DNA of 6,305 bases from Marinilabiliales bacterium (GCA_002869425.1 PKSZ01000658.1:697-7001); one strand, 5' to 3'. Shown: positions 1 to 6,305, counted from the stretch's first letter. Program-made: numbers and translations. The notes: generated by a model not told the origin, from the letters alone.

Positions 1-3000
1 ATTTTGAGTTAGAACTCCCGTAGAATATTCAAAATTACCGTTTCCTCCTGAAGCATTAACAGTTAGCTTTCCATTACCTGCATTGTAGCAGCTTACATCA
101 ACAACTGATAATCCATTGATTATCAATTCCTGAGGCTGTTCTACAGTTAATATGTTTGAAATTACTGAACACTGATGTGCATCTGTAATGGTTACTGTAT
201 AGTTTCCCGCGCTTAACTGAGTAAAACTTCCTCCGTTTTGAGTCATACCATTCATTGAAAATTGCAATGGATTTGTTCCACCTGAAGCTGCTATATCTAT
301 CATACCATCAGCTGATTCATAGCAACTTAGGTCATCAGTATTTTCTGATGCAATCTGTAGTTCTGCTGGTTGATTAATCGTATATGGTCCTGCAATATAA
401 GTACATGCATTTGCATCTGAGATTGTAACCGTATAGTCGCCAGCATTTAAGTTTGTAAAACTACCATCCTGATTCGTACCCATTCCATTAAAATAGCTCA
501 ATGGATCTGTTCCTCCTGAGGCGGTCAGTTGTAATGCACCATCACCGGATTGATAGCATGTTAAATCTGTAATATCAGATGCATTCACAAAAATTGCATC
601 GGGTTGATCCACCTGTAATATTTGAGATGTAAGACTACAACCATTTGCATCTGTTACTGTTATTGTATAAGATCCAGCAGGCAAATTAATGTACTTTCCA
701 TGGTCCTGCACGCCATAACCTGCAAGCTCGAAACTTAGAGGCCCTGTACCTCCTGTTGCTACCATATTTACAATTCCATCATCTGAACCATTGCATGTTA
801 ATGGTATATTTTCCTCAGTATCAACAACTATTTCCGAAGGCTCTGAAATATCAACTTCCTGGCTAACAGAGCAACCGTTAACATCAGTAACCATAACGAT
901 ATAGTTTCCTCCCGTCAAGTTCTGAAAATCACCATTCATTTGACTAAGACCATTGCAGGCATAATTCAAATTTCCTGAACCCCCACTGGCAGAAATATTA
1001 ATACTACCATCAGACAAACCATAACAAGTTACATCTGATGAAATATAGTCATCGATCACCAGTAAATCGGGTTCATTCACCATATGTGGACCTGAAACTA
1101 AGGTACAAGCATTTGCATCGCTAATTGTTACGTTATAAATCCCGGCATCTATCTGATCAAAAACACCAGTATAGTTTGTAGCTGAGTTATTTGAAAAGTT
1201 TAATGGTAATGTTCCGCCTGATACCGTAAGCTCTAATGCACCATCACCAGATTCAAAACAAGTTAAATCAGTAATATTAACATTATTCACCACAATGGCA
1301 TCTGGTGCTGTAACTATCAACTCCTGAGAAGTTATACTACAACCATTATCGTCGGTTATGGTTACAATATAATTACCTGCAAAAAGATTAGAAAACTGTC
1401 CATTTGCCTGATCAGACACACCCTGTAATGAATAATTCAAAGGCAAAGTTCCTCCAGAAGCAACAACATTCACCATACCATCTGCAGAATTATTACAACT
1501 TAGGTCAAAGCTCTCCTCCAGACTGAGCATAATTTGTGAAGGTTCATTTATGTTTACATTCTGGGAAACAGAACAAGCATTTTCATCCGAAACAATTACT
1601 GTATAGCTTCCTCCTGATAAATTTTGGAAACTACCATTATCCTGAACCGTTCCGTTACAGTCATAACTCAAAGTACCTGTTCCCCCACTTGCAGAAAGCT
1701 GTATACTGGCATCAGAAGATCCATTACATGTAACATCTGCTGAAGAATAATTGTCTATTTGCAATACTGTAGGTTCATTGATACTAACTGTTGCTTCGGC
1801 AGTACATCCCCAGTCATCGGTAACTGTAATAGTATAATCACCTGCACATAAATTTACAGGCGTTTCTTCTGAAATGCCATTAGACCAGTTCACAACATAA
1901 TTTCCATTGGGGTTTTGAACCTGAAGCGTTGCAGCACCATCGCATAATCCATAACATGAAACATCAGAATCTACAGTTGTTGAAAGAGATAACTGACAAC
2001 TTTCACCACCAATTACAAAAGCATTGGTTGCTGTACATCCATTATCATCAGTTACTGTAACAGAGTAATTATCAGGACATAAATCTTCAATATCTTCAAC
2101 AGTCTGATTGTTCGACCAGGCTATAGTATGCGGAGCTGTTCCTCCATCCACTGTTAGATCAATTGCCCCATCACAGGCACCGGGAATACTTTCATCCTGG
2201 ACATTGCCTGAAGTATTTAACTGCTCAGGAATAACTATTGTATTGCTTGCCGTATAAGGCGCACAATCCTGAGATCCATCATTGTCTGTAATTTGCAATG
2301 ATATTGTATATGAACCTGTTCCATTATAGCTTAATTCGATAGGCCCCGCTGTATTAATACTTCCTGAAACTATGCTCAGATCGGCTGGAATATTCCAATT
2401 ATATGCAGGATTGTTCATCAGTGAGATATCGGTAAATTCTACTATGATATGGTCTCCATTACAAGCAGGTGCAATAGCTACATAATCAAAAGCTGGTGTG
2501 GTACATTCACTACAATCCTCAACATAGACTGTAGTTGATAATTCACTGGCAGCATTACAATCCGGCGGAGTCCAACCAGAACTCCCCCCTCCACTAATCT
2601 CAACAGAGTATGTAGTAGTTTGGTTTGGAGTTACATATATCTCCTGTAATGTTTCCTGTCCGGCCAAAGAAGGATCAGGAGGTATTGCTGTCCAAATCCA
2701 GTTTTCACCACCTGTAACCTCAATAGTGTCCTGATCACCATTACAAATTGTATGATCTGCTGTTATTGTATAGCCAAATGCAACACCTGATTCTGCCGCT
2801 ACAACATAATTACATACTGAACCACCAACTCCATCTACCATTATGTAATATGTCTGACCTACAGTTAATCCATTTGCAGTTATTATAAACTCCATATCGC
2901 CCTGAGATGCTGAGGTTAAAGCAGGATCTGATTTTAAAATAAAATTATCGCATTCTGTACCTTCATATATTCCCATCTGTATTGCGCTACCACTTGAACA

Positions 3001-4071
3001 TTCAGGCACCCATACATGAAATGCAGCAGTATCGCTGCTTGCCCAAAACTTCAACCATGAATTGTTTTCAATAGACCCCTGAAACAGATCACAGTTTGTA
3101 GTATTCATATCACAAAAATTTCCGGGAAAATCAGGAGTATACTGATCACTGGTATTTCCACAATAGCCATTCAGGTCGCAAATGGTTGGTGCATCTGCGC
3201 ATGCATCAGCTGCAGCTTCATTTCCTCCTGCACAAGGAGGTACATTACATAACCCAGGGCAGCTAAAAACAGCTTCCCATCCCTGATTTGACCCACTGCC
3301 ATCCGATACAAAATGTAAAGTAAGACAGCCTTCGGAAGAAGAGACAGTCTGTGATGCATCATTACCTGTTATGGTTGATAATAAATTTGCCGGATCAATC
3401 GAATTACCCTGATATACATAAAGAAAATCAGAGCCACTTTCAATATCCAACAAATTAAAAGACATCGAAATACAATCATTACCATCCGGACAAATGGTTT
3501 TAACATAATCTTCGTTATTCCCATAATCGCCATTCATTCCACTATCATACAAAACATCTCCACAGGTTGTCTCTGTTGCAGGATCATCCATTACCAACAA
3601 ATTCTCACAATTAACAGAAGCTGACCATCCTGCACCTACATCCGATCCATCTGAAGTAAAAACAAAAGTGAGGCAAGTACCCGAAGAGAAAACGTAACCT
3701 GGACTATCACTACCAGTAGCAGAAGTAATCAATGGACTACTAGTATCCGGTCCATCATAAATTTCCAAAACATCACCAGCTCCCAAATCAAAAGCAGAAA
3801 AATCGAATGTAATATTTTCATTATTACTGGAGCATATTGTTTTTGTATAGCTCTCATTGTTAGCATAGCTCGAACTGACAGGAAAACCGAACATATAACT
3901 TGTATCAGCCTGGCTATCAACAAAATTAGTACCGAGCAAACTACCACATGTACTTACAGTTTGACCAGGATCATCGCTGATATGAATAAGATTTCCTGAA
4001 AGTTGGGCATGGCTTGTGGCAGCCCAAAAAAGGACTGCCATAGCCATTATAAAGGAATAGAATGCTTTCAT
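1..4071 (-). CDS. Giant secreted CUB/SprB-repeat surface protein (3' end outside window)
   Basis: The frame is open from an ATG at 4071 to the left edge: 1357 residues with no stop. The N-terminus (MKAFYSF, a hydrophobic run, then ATSHA|QLSG) is a Sec signal peptide with likely cleavage after A22. Then come two CUB domains (about 42-155 and 170-271), a Cys-rich Bacteroidota surface domain (280-430), Ig/PKD-like modules (431-617) and at least ten SprB-type repeats of 73-79 residues (618 to the end). In the family, SprB is a gliding-motility adhesin of Flavobacterium johnsoniae; such repeats also occur in other large Bacteroidota surface proteins. A cell-surface or released adhesive role is inferred. 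A type IX secretion C-terminal domain is expected beyond the window but not seen. The start lies 6 nt after the stop of the small secreted gene, so co-transcription is likely; the A/T-rich leader has no Shine-Dalgarno. The family call is strong, the ligand unknown. Confidence 0.93.
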   Translation of the reverse strand, partial: MKAFYSFIMAMAVLFWAATSHAQLSGNLIHISDDPGQTVSTCGSLLGTNFVDSQADTSYMFGFPVSSSYANNESYTKTICSSNNENITFDFSAFDLGAGDVLEIYDGPDTSSPLITSATGSDSPGYVFSSGTCLTFVFTSDGSDVGAGWSASVNCENLLVMDDPATETTCGDVLYDSGMNGDYGNNEDYVKTICPDGNDCISMSFNLLDIESGSDFLYVYQGNSIDPANLLSTITGNDASQTVSSSEGCLTLHFVSDGSGSNQGWEAVFSCPGLCNVPPCAGGNEAAADACADAPTICDLNGYCGNTSDQYTPDFPGNFCDMNTTNCDLFQGSIENNSWLKFWASSDTAAFHVWVPECSSGSAIQMGIYEGTECDNFILKSDPALTSASQGDMEFIITANGLTVGQTYYIMVDGVGGSVCNYVVAAESGVAFGYTITADHTICNGDQDTIEVTGGENWIWTAIPPDPSLAGQETLQEIYVTPNQTTTYSVEISGGGSSGWTPPDCNAASELSTTVYVEDCSECTTPAFDYVAIAPACNGDHIIVEFTDISLMNNPAYNWNIPADLSIVSGSINTAGPIELSYNGTGSYTISLQITDNDGSQDCAPYTASNTIVIPEQLNTSGNVQDESIPGACDGAIDLTVDGGTAPHTIAWSNNQTVEDIEDLCPDNYSVTVTDDNGCTATNAFVIGGESCQLSLSTTVDSDVSCYGLCDGAATLQVQNPNGNYVVNWSNGISEETPVNLCAGDYTITVTDDWGCTAEATVSINEPTVLQIDNYSSADVTCNGSSDASIQLSASGGTGTLSYDCNGTVQDNGSFQNLSGGSYTVIVSDENACSVSQNVNINEPSQIMLSLEESFDLSCNNSADGMVNVVASGGTLPLNYSLQGVSDQANGQFSNLFAGNYIVTITDDNGCSITSQELIVTAPDAIVVNNVNITDLTCFESGDGALELTVSGGTLPLNFSNNSATNYTGVFDQIDAGIYNVTISDANACTLVSGPHMVNEPDLLVIDDYISSDVTCYGLSDGSINISASGGSGNLNYACNGLSQMNGDFQNLTGGNYIVMVTDVNGCSVSQEVDISEPSEIVVDTEENIPLTCNGSDDGIVNMVATGGTGPLSFELAGYGVQDHGKYINLPAGSYTITVTDANGCSLTSQILQVDQPDAIFVNASDITDLTCYQSGDGALQLTASGGTDPLSYFNGMGTNQDGSFTNLNAGDYTVTISDANACTYIAGPYTINQPAELQIASENTDDLSCYESADGMIDIAASGGTNPLQFSMNGMTQNGGSFTQLSAGNYTVTITDAHQCSVISNILTVEQPQELIINGLSVVDVSCYNAGNGKLTVNASGGNGNFEYSTGVLTQN
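325..1026 (-). repeat. Higher-order repeat block 2 (A'-B'-C', 702 nt)
   Basis: This block runs from Cys 1016 through residue 1249. Unit A' has the mid-repeat Cys (NYACNG, C1039) and ends GCSVSQ. Unit B' ends GCSLTSQ followed by QPDAI. Unit C' opens CYQSGDGALQLT and ends DANACTYIAGP. Opening cysteines (782/1016, 859/1093, 938/1172) and closing cysteines (833/1067, 911/1145, 989/1223) are all offset by exactly 234 residues from block 1. The spacing continues to Cys 1250 and 1301, but the unit there looks more B-like than A-like. Confidence 0.85.
1027..1728 (-). repeat. Higher-order repeat block 1 (A-B-C, 702 nt)
   Basis: This block runs from the opening Cys 782 through residue 1015 and contains three SprB units. 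Unit A has a mid-repeat Cys (SYDCNG, C805) and ends ACSVSQ. Unit B ends GCSITSQ followed by APDAI. Unit C opens CFESGDGALELT and ends DANACTLVSGP. Each marker recurs exactly 234 residues later in block 2. Confidence 0.85.
2221..2781 (-). other. Ig-like and PKD-like linker domains
   Basis: Residues 431-617 hold two beta-sandwich-like modules. The first (about 432-515) begins TICNGDQDTIEVTGG, has a W-I-W strand and ends YVTPNQTTTYSVEI, the usual shape of Ig-like modules in Bacteroidota surface proteins ('iC.Gd...l.a.Gg..W...P..TTtYtV'). The second (about 519-613) begins CTTPAFDYVAIAPACNGD and has YNWNIP and SYTISLQITDNDGSQDC, a PKD-like pattern in which the canonical aromatic strands are partly kept. 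They probably act as stalk between the N-terminal binding domains and the repeat array. Confidence 0.6.
2782..3234 (-). other. Cys-rich Bacteroidota surface domain (PPC-like sandwich, tentative)
   Basis: Residues 280-430 contain a sequence of motifs that recurs in large secreted Bacteroidota proteins: CADAPTICDLNGYCGNTS, then IENNSWLKFWAS, IQMGIYEGTECDNF, LTVGQTYYIMVDG and VCNYVV. About nine cysteines suggest several disulfides in an extracellular setting. The later half (short strands, 'GQTYYIMVDG', a final small-residue strand) resembles the pre-peptidase C-terminal type beta-sandwich. That fold call is tentative, and no enzymatic motif is visible. Confidence 0.55.
3259..3564 (-). other. 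CUB domain 2 of the giant surface protein
   Basis: Residues 170-271 repeat the CUB layout, diverged from domain 1. It starts TTCGDVLYDSG, has a central strand ISMSFNLLDIESGSDFLYVY, and ends CLTLHFVSDGSGSNQGWEAV with a final FSC. Cysteines are C170, C194, C200, C249 and C271, one more than canonical, with C275 just after. The segment 'GDYGNNEDYVKTIC' parallels 'SYANNESYTKTIC' in domain 1, so the two domains probably arose by tandem duplication. Confidence 0.8.
3607..3948 (-). other. CUB domain 1 of the giant surface protein
   Basis: Residues 42-155 follow the CUB pattern. There are exactly four cysteines (C42, C80, C133, C155), as expected for the two canonical disulfides. The core strand reads ITFDFSAFDLGAGDVLEIYDG, a good match to the usual 'F..f.l...D.l.vyDG' segment, and the end is LTFVFTSDGSDVGAGWSASV, matching the usual 'l.v.F.SD.s....GF.a.y' ending. 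CUB domains are extracellular beta-sandwiches that commonly mediate protein or glycan binding, often with calcium. The D/E residues around the DVLEIYDG loop and SDGSD are compatible with a calcium site, which is inferred. Confidence 0.85.
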
Positions 4072-4077
4072 AGCTAT

Positions 4078-4446
4078 TTAATTATAATTGTTTTCAATTA
4101 GTTTATAATAATGAAAAACCGTCTCCCATGAATAAAGCTTAATCCTGACTCCTGTTTCTTCATCTACTATTGTATGATCTCTGTTACGTTTTCTATAGCT
4201 TTCGTAATTTGTAATATCAAAATTGGTGGAAACTTCATGGAGTTTTTCCTCTCTCACTTTTGAAAGATCCAGCTCAAAAGACTCCGTATAATAGTAGTTA
4301 AGCTTTGCAATCTTGGATGCAGAAAATGACTCAACTTGCTGATCTGAATAGTATTTACGTGCTGTTTCATTCAGTTCTGGCTTATCGTTTGTAGCATATA
4401 CACTTATTGTGATTAATAGCAATACAATGAAACAAAAGTTCTTCAT
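4078..4446 (-). CDS. Small secreted protein of unrecognised family
   Basis: This 122-residue protein has a clear Sec signal peptide (residues 1-18, hydrophobic core FCFIVLLLITIS, cleavage after VYA). No lipobox is present, so it is probably periplasmic or secreted and not a lipoprotein. The mature part, about 104 residues, has no cysteine, is strongly charged and unusually tyrosine-rich (11 Tyr, in RKYY, LNYYYT, YESY, FHYY and others). Segments SKIAKLNYYYTESFEL and FDITNYESYRKRNRD, then VRIKLYSWE, suggest a small mixed fold. I recognise no catalytic motif or named family. Its stop is only 6 nt before the ATG of the giant adhesin, so the two are probably co-transcribed and may be translationally coupled. 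A role as partner, chaperone or assembly factor of the adhesin is inferred from position alone. Confidence 0.85.
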   Translation of the reverse strand: MKNFCFIVLLLITISVYATNDKPELNETARKYYSDQQVESFSASKIAKLNYYYTESFELDLSKVREEKLHEVSTNFDITNYESYRKRNRDHTIVDEETGVRIKLYSWETVFHYYKLIENNYN

Positions 4447-4542
4447 GACTAACGCTTAAGGTTTTATTTAGTTTATTAATTTACAATACAATATACTATT
4501 ATAAAACCCTGATAGCCAGACTGAATTATCAGATGTTGTCCT

Positions 4543-4563
4543 TACCTTATCAAGTGTAAGGTA
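4543..4563. repeat. 7-bp perfect dyad in the spacer after the regulator gene
   Basis: TACCTTA (4543-4549) and TAAGGTA (4557-4563) are perfect inverted copies around a 7-nt loop. In the minus-strand transcript the stem is followed by AGGACAAC, not a U-run, so it is a poor intrinsic terminator. It covers most of one copy of the direct repeat and part of the gap between the copies, and may instead be part of a protein-binding site, or chance. Confidence 0.3.
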
Positions 4564-4577
4564 TTTCTTATCAATTG
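4546..4577 (-). promoter_or_regulatory. Candidate LytTR operator: 11-bp direct repeat with 21-bp period
   Basis: On the minus strand CAATTGATAAG (4577-4567) is followed by CACTTGATAAG (4556-4546): 10 of 11 bases identical, start-to-start 21 bp, or two helical turns. LytTR regulators such as AgrA and AlgR-type proteins bind paired direct repeats of about 9 bp separated by about 10-13 bp, so the geometry fits the regulator encoded immediately upstream. The site ends 99 nt before the start codon of the small secreted gene. The bases are not a close match to the published consensus. No convincing Bacteroidota -33/-7 promoter was found downstream; the best TATAAT match (4498-4503) may be chance in AT-rich DNA. 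Confidence 0.35.
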
Positions 4578-4590
4578 AATGGTGATTTTT

Positions 4591-5340
4591 CTATAAACTA
4601 TCAAATAGCTTGAACAATATGTCTTTTTTTCGGGATGAGACCGGAACAGTAGAATTATCTTTTAAAACAATATAACCGCCATCTGCTTTTTCATAGCGAT
4701 TAAGAAATTTAATATTCACCAAATGAGAATGATGTGGTCTAAAGAAACCAAAATCGGAAAGCAATGTATCATATTCTTTTAAAGTAGTAGATACCAGAAG
4801 TTTCTTACCATCGGCAAAGAAAAATCGTGTATAATTCCTATCAGACTCTAAACGAATAATATCCTGAACATTCACAATATGAATGCTTTCTGCAGTTTTC
4901 AATACAATTTGTTTCTCTCCTTTATTATAATGATTTAATGAATCCAGAAGTTTATTTATGGTTTCCCTGTTTTCGTCTTTTTCGATGGAAATAGCTGCTT
5001 TATTGATTGCATTAACCAATTCATCAGAATCAATAGGTTTCAGAATATAGTCCAGCGCATTAATCTTAAAAGCTTTAATTGCATGCTCCTCATATGCTGT
5101 TATAAAAATAACTTCGAAAGGAACCGGACTGAATTTTTTCAATAAACTAAAACCTGTACCATCAGGCATATTGATATCGAGCAATACCAATTCTGGTTTT
5201 GATTTCTGTATTTCCGTAAATGCAGATCCAACACTATCTGCCTGCCCTACTATTTCAACATTAGGACAAAACATCTGTAACATATCAGCAATGGTTTCTC
5301 GTGCATTGGCTTCATCATCAACAATTAAAGTTCTGATCAT
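4591..5340 (-). CDS. LytR/AlgR-family response regulator (receiver + LytTR)
   Basis: This 249-residue DNA-binding response regulator has the usual length of the family. The receiver domain (about 1-118) has the acidic pocket D8/D9 (LIVDDE), phosphoacceptor D55 (LVLLDINMPDGTGF), switch T81 (IFITAYEEHA) and K101 in ILKPID, all intact. A linker of about 25 residues leads to a LytTR domain (about 142-247) with typical features: the strand IIRLESDRNYTRFFF, the segment STTLKEYDTLL, FFRPHHSHLVNIKFLNRYEK and the end VPVSSRKKDILFKLF. It acts in the cytoplasm as a transcription regulator, with phosphate received from the kinase encoded 19 nt upstream, with which it forms a pair. Its targets are not shown by sequence; the neighbouring secreted-protein genes and the 21-bp-period direct repeat just downstream are the natural candidates. 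Confidence 0.95.
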   Translation of the reverse strand: MIRTLIVDDEANARETIADMLQMFCPNVEIVGQADSVGSAFTEIQKSKPELVLLDINMPDGTGFSLLKKFSPVPFEVIFITAYEEHAIKAFKINALDYILKPIDSDELVNAINKAAISIEKDENRETINKLLDSLNHYNKGEKQIVLKTAESIHIVNVQDIIRLESDRNYTRFFFADGKKLLVSTTLKEYDTLLSDFGFFRPHHSHLVNIKFLNRYEKADGGYIVLKDNSTVPVSSRKKDILFKLFDSL

Positions 5341-5359
5341 ATCTGCTGTAATTTATGAA

Positions 5360-6305
5360 TTAATTATCCGGAGTTCTGTATGGGATTGAAAATGATACTT
5401 TCGTTCCACTGGCTTCACTTCCCTCATACAAATCTTCGATATTCAACATAATTTTGTTTCGCAATCGTTTATTTAAAATAACCAGTCGTTCATTCGTAAG
5501 TGCAGTTGCCAGTGACTTATGCGATTCTTCCTTTTTTATCTTTGCAGACTCAACTCTGCCAATGCCGTTGTCTTCAACCTCAAAAAGAATAAATTCTTCT
5601 TTTTTAAGAAAACGCACACTAATATGCCCCTTGTCCTTTTTGGGTAAAATTCCATGTTCAATTGCATTTTCTATAAAAGGCTGTGCCAACATGGGTGGAA
5701 TTGCAAGAAAATCAACTTCCAATTTATCATCTACATACAAATCATAGCTAGTTTTACCTTTAAACCGTAGTTCCTGCAATTGCAAATAATATTCCAGGGT
5801 TGTTAACTCTTTTTCCAGTGAAATATATTCTTCTCTGGAGTTTTCAAGAATCAATCGCACAAGTTTTGCAAATCTTGACAAAAAATTAGCTGCTTCCTTT
5901 TGCTGACTTTTATATATAAAATTTTGTATGGCTGTTAAAGTATTGAATATAAAATGTGGATTCATCTGCAATCGCAATAATTTTTGCTCAAGCATCAGGT
6001 TTTTTTGAGCATCCTTCATCTTGTTTTGCCGGAGAATCAATAAACTAATAATTATTATACTAAGCAAAACAACAATCAATCCAATAACCAGATAGTGGTT
6101 TTTCCTGATTTCCAACTCCTGATTTCTATTGGTTTGCTGCAACAATTCAAGCTCCTGCTGTTTTTTCTGTGTTTCAAACCTAATTTCCAGTTCCGCAACC
6201 GTTTTATGTTTGTTTTCACTAAAAATTGAATCCTCTATGGCTTTATACTTCTTATAATATTTCAAGGCCGTTTCATAATCACCCATAGACTGATGTAAAC
6301 CACTG
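5360..6305 (-). CDS. TPR-containing LytS/YehU-type sensor histidine kinase (5' end outside window)
   Basis: The reading frame stays open past the right edge, so the ATG at 6286 is internal: the codons before it continue a TPR motif (SGLHQS then MGDYETALKYYKKY). Numbering from that Met, the order is last TPR (about 1-22), a Gln/Glu/Lys-rich coiled coil (25-62), one transmembrane helix (64-85, IGLIVVLLSIIIISLLIL), then the His_kinase domain with phosphoacceptor H111 in LQMNPHFIFNTL, and a HATPase domain with N-box QPFIENAIEHGI (202-213), G1 EDNGIGR (238-244) and G2 GSEASGTKVSF (289-299). All catalytic motifs are intact. In related Bacteroidota kinases a signal peptide and several TPRs lie on the periplasmic side; this is expected upstream but not visible. 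It should autophosphorylate and pass phosphate to the regulator that follows after 19 nt. Confidence 0.93.
   Translation of the reverse strand, partial: SGLHQSMGDYETALKYYKKYKAIEDSIFSENKHKTVAELEIRFETQKKQQELELLQQTNRNQELEIRKNHYLVIGLIVVLLSIIIISLLILRQNKMKDAQKNLMLEQKLLRLQMNPHFIFNTLTAIQNFIYKSQQKEAANFLSRFAKLVRLILENSREEYISLEKELTTLEYYLQLQELRFKGKTSYDLYVDDKLEVDFLAIPPMLAQPFIENAIEHGILPKKDKGHISVRFLKKEEFILFEVEDNGIGRVESAKIKKEESHKSLATALTNERLVILNKRLRNKIMLNIEDLYEGSEASGTKVSFSIPYRTPDN

Larger units (their letters stand above)
1..2220 (-). repeat. SprB-type protein repeat array, at least ten units
   Basis: Each unit follows the SprB repeat pattern: C-x-G/S-x-x-D-G, hydrophobic strand, A-S-G-G-T, a strand containing Y or F, G-x-F-x-N-L-x-A-G-x-Y-x-V-x-I-T-D, and N-G/A-C-S/T. 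The opening cysteines are at residues 633, 706/710, 782, 859, 938, 1016, 1093, 1172, 1250 and 1328; the tenth unit is cut by the window edge. Most units pair an opening and a closing cysteine about 51 residues apart, possibly a disulfide. Units 1 and 2 are a subtype with a W-S-N strand and an extra cysteine in 'NLC/DLC' (C665, C742). The array is rich in D, N, T and S and poor in basic residues. DNA copies are well diverged, so this is an old array. Confidence 0.88.

Noticed and set aside
1..2220. The regular DNA repeats as a possible CRISPR or satellite array
   Set aside because: The repeats keep one continuous reading frame with conserved protein motifs, unit length is about 230 nt, and copies are diverged at DNA level. 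They are protein repeats.
3224..3240. Perfect 6-bp hairpin CCTCCT/AGGAGG with a 5-nt loop
   Set aside because: It is explained by adjacent Pro-Pro and Gly-Gly codons of the adhesin (PPCAGG) and has no T-run, so it is not a terminator.
3171..3362. A 63-codon minus-strand frame holding an ATG just after AGGAGG (near 3224-3229)
   Set aside because: It lies wholly inside the adhesin coding region in a shifted frame. The AGGAGG encodes Gly-Gly of the adhesin, the spacing to ATG is only 2 nt, and the phylum rarely uses Shine-Dalgarno. The translated frame shows no domain.
4498..4503. Perfect TATAAT on the minus strand as a promoter -10 box
   Set aside because: Bacteroidota primary sigma factor uses a TAnnTTTG-type -7 element, no matching -33 or -35 box is at proper distance, and TATAAT is expected by chance in this spacer.
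4460..4508. 8-bp inverted repeat GGTTTTAT / ATAAAACC with a 33-nt spacer upstream of the small secreted gene
   Set aside because: The region is very AT-rich and the loop is long, so a chance match is likely. There is no riboswitch-like conserved core.
5171..5747. Plus-strand open frames opposite the regulator and kinase genes
   Set aside because: They are antisense shadows of well-supported coding regions with intact catalytic motifs; their translations show no domain or signal.

Overview
The window looks like a piece of a Bacteroidota (Bacteroidetes) chromosome. The evidence is AT-rich DNA, start codons without Shine-Dalgarno sequences, a TPR-containing histidine kinase of the LytS/YehU fold paired with a LytTR response regulator, and a giant secreted protein built from SprB-type repeats. 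No order or genus can be named from the sequence. Every gene lies on the minus strand, so transcription runs from the right edge of the window to the left.

Right part (4591-6305): a two-component pair. The sensor kinase has its 5' end beyond the right edge. It shows the last TPR motif, a coiled-coil stretch, one membrane helix and a complete His_kinase/HATPase core. After 19 nt comes a 249-residue LytR/AlgR-type response regulator with a receiver domain and a LytTR DNA-binding domain.

Middle (4447-4590): a 144-nt spacer. It carries an 11-bp direct repeat (10 of 11 identical) with a 21-bp period, the geometry expected of a LytTR operator, and a 7-bp dyad that covers most of one copy and the gap between the copies. 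No convincing intrinsic terminator follows the regulator gene.

Left part (1-4446): a 122-residue secreted protein of unrecognised family, then, 6 nt later, the start of a giant secreted protein. Its reading frame is open from 4071 to the left edge, giving 1357 residues without a stop. From the N-terminus it has a signal peptide, two CUB domains, a Cys-rich Bacteroidota surface domain, Ig/PKD-like domains, and at least ten SprB-type repeats. Six of these repeats form a higher-order duplication: a three-repeat block (A-B-C) of exactly 234 residues (702 nt) present twice in tandem.

Working model (inference): the kinase/regulator pair senses an envelope signal and controls the small secreted protein and the giant adhesin as one transcription unit. 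The adhesin would be exported by Sec and then probably by a type IX secretion system, whose C-terminal signal would lie outside the window. The arrangement of LytS/LytTR pair, orphan small secreted protein and CUB-SprB adhesin is the most interesting candidate system here.
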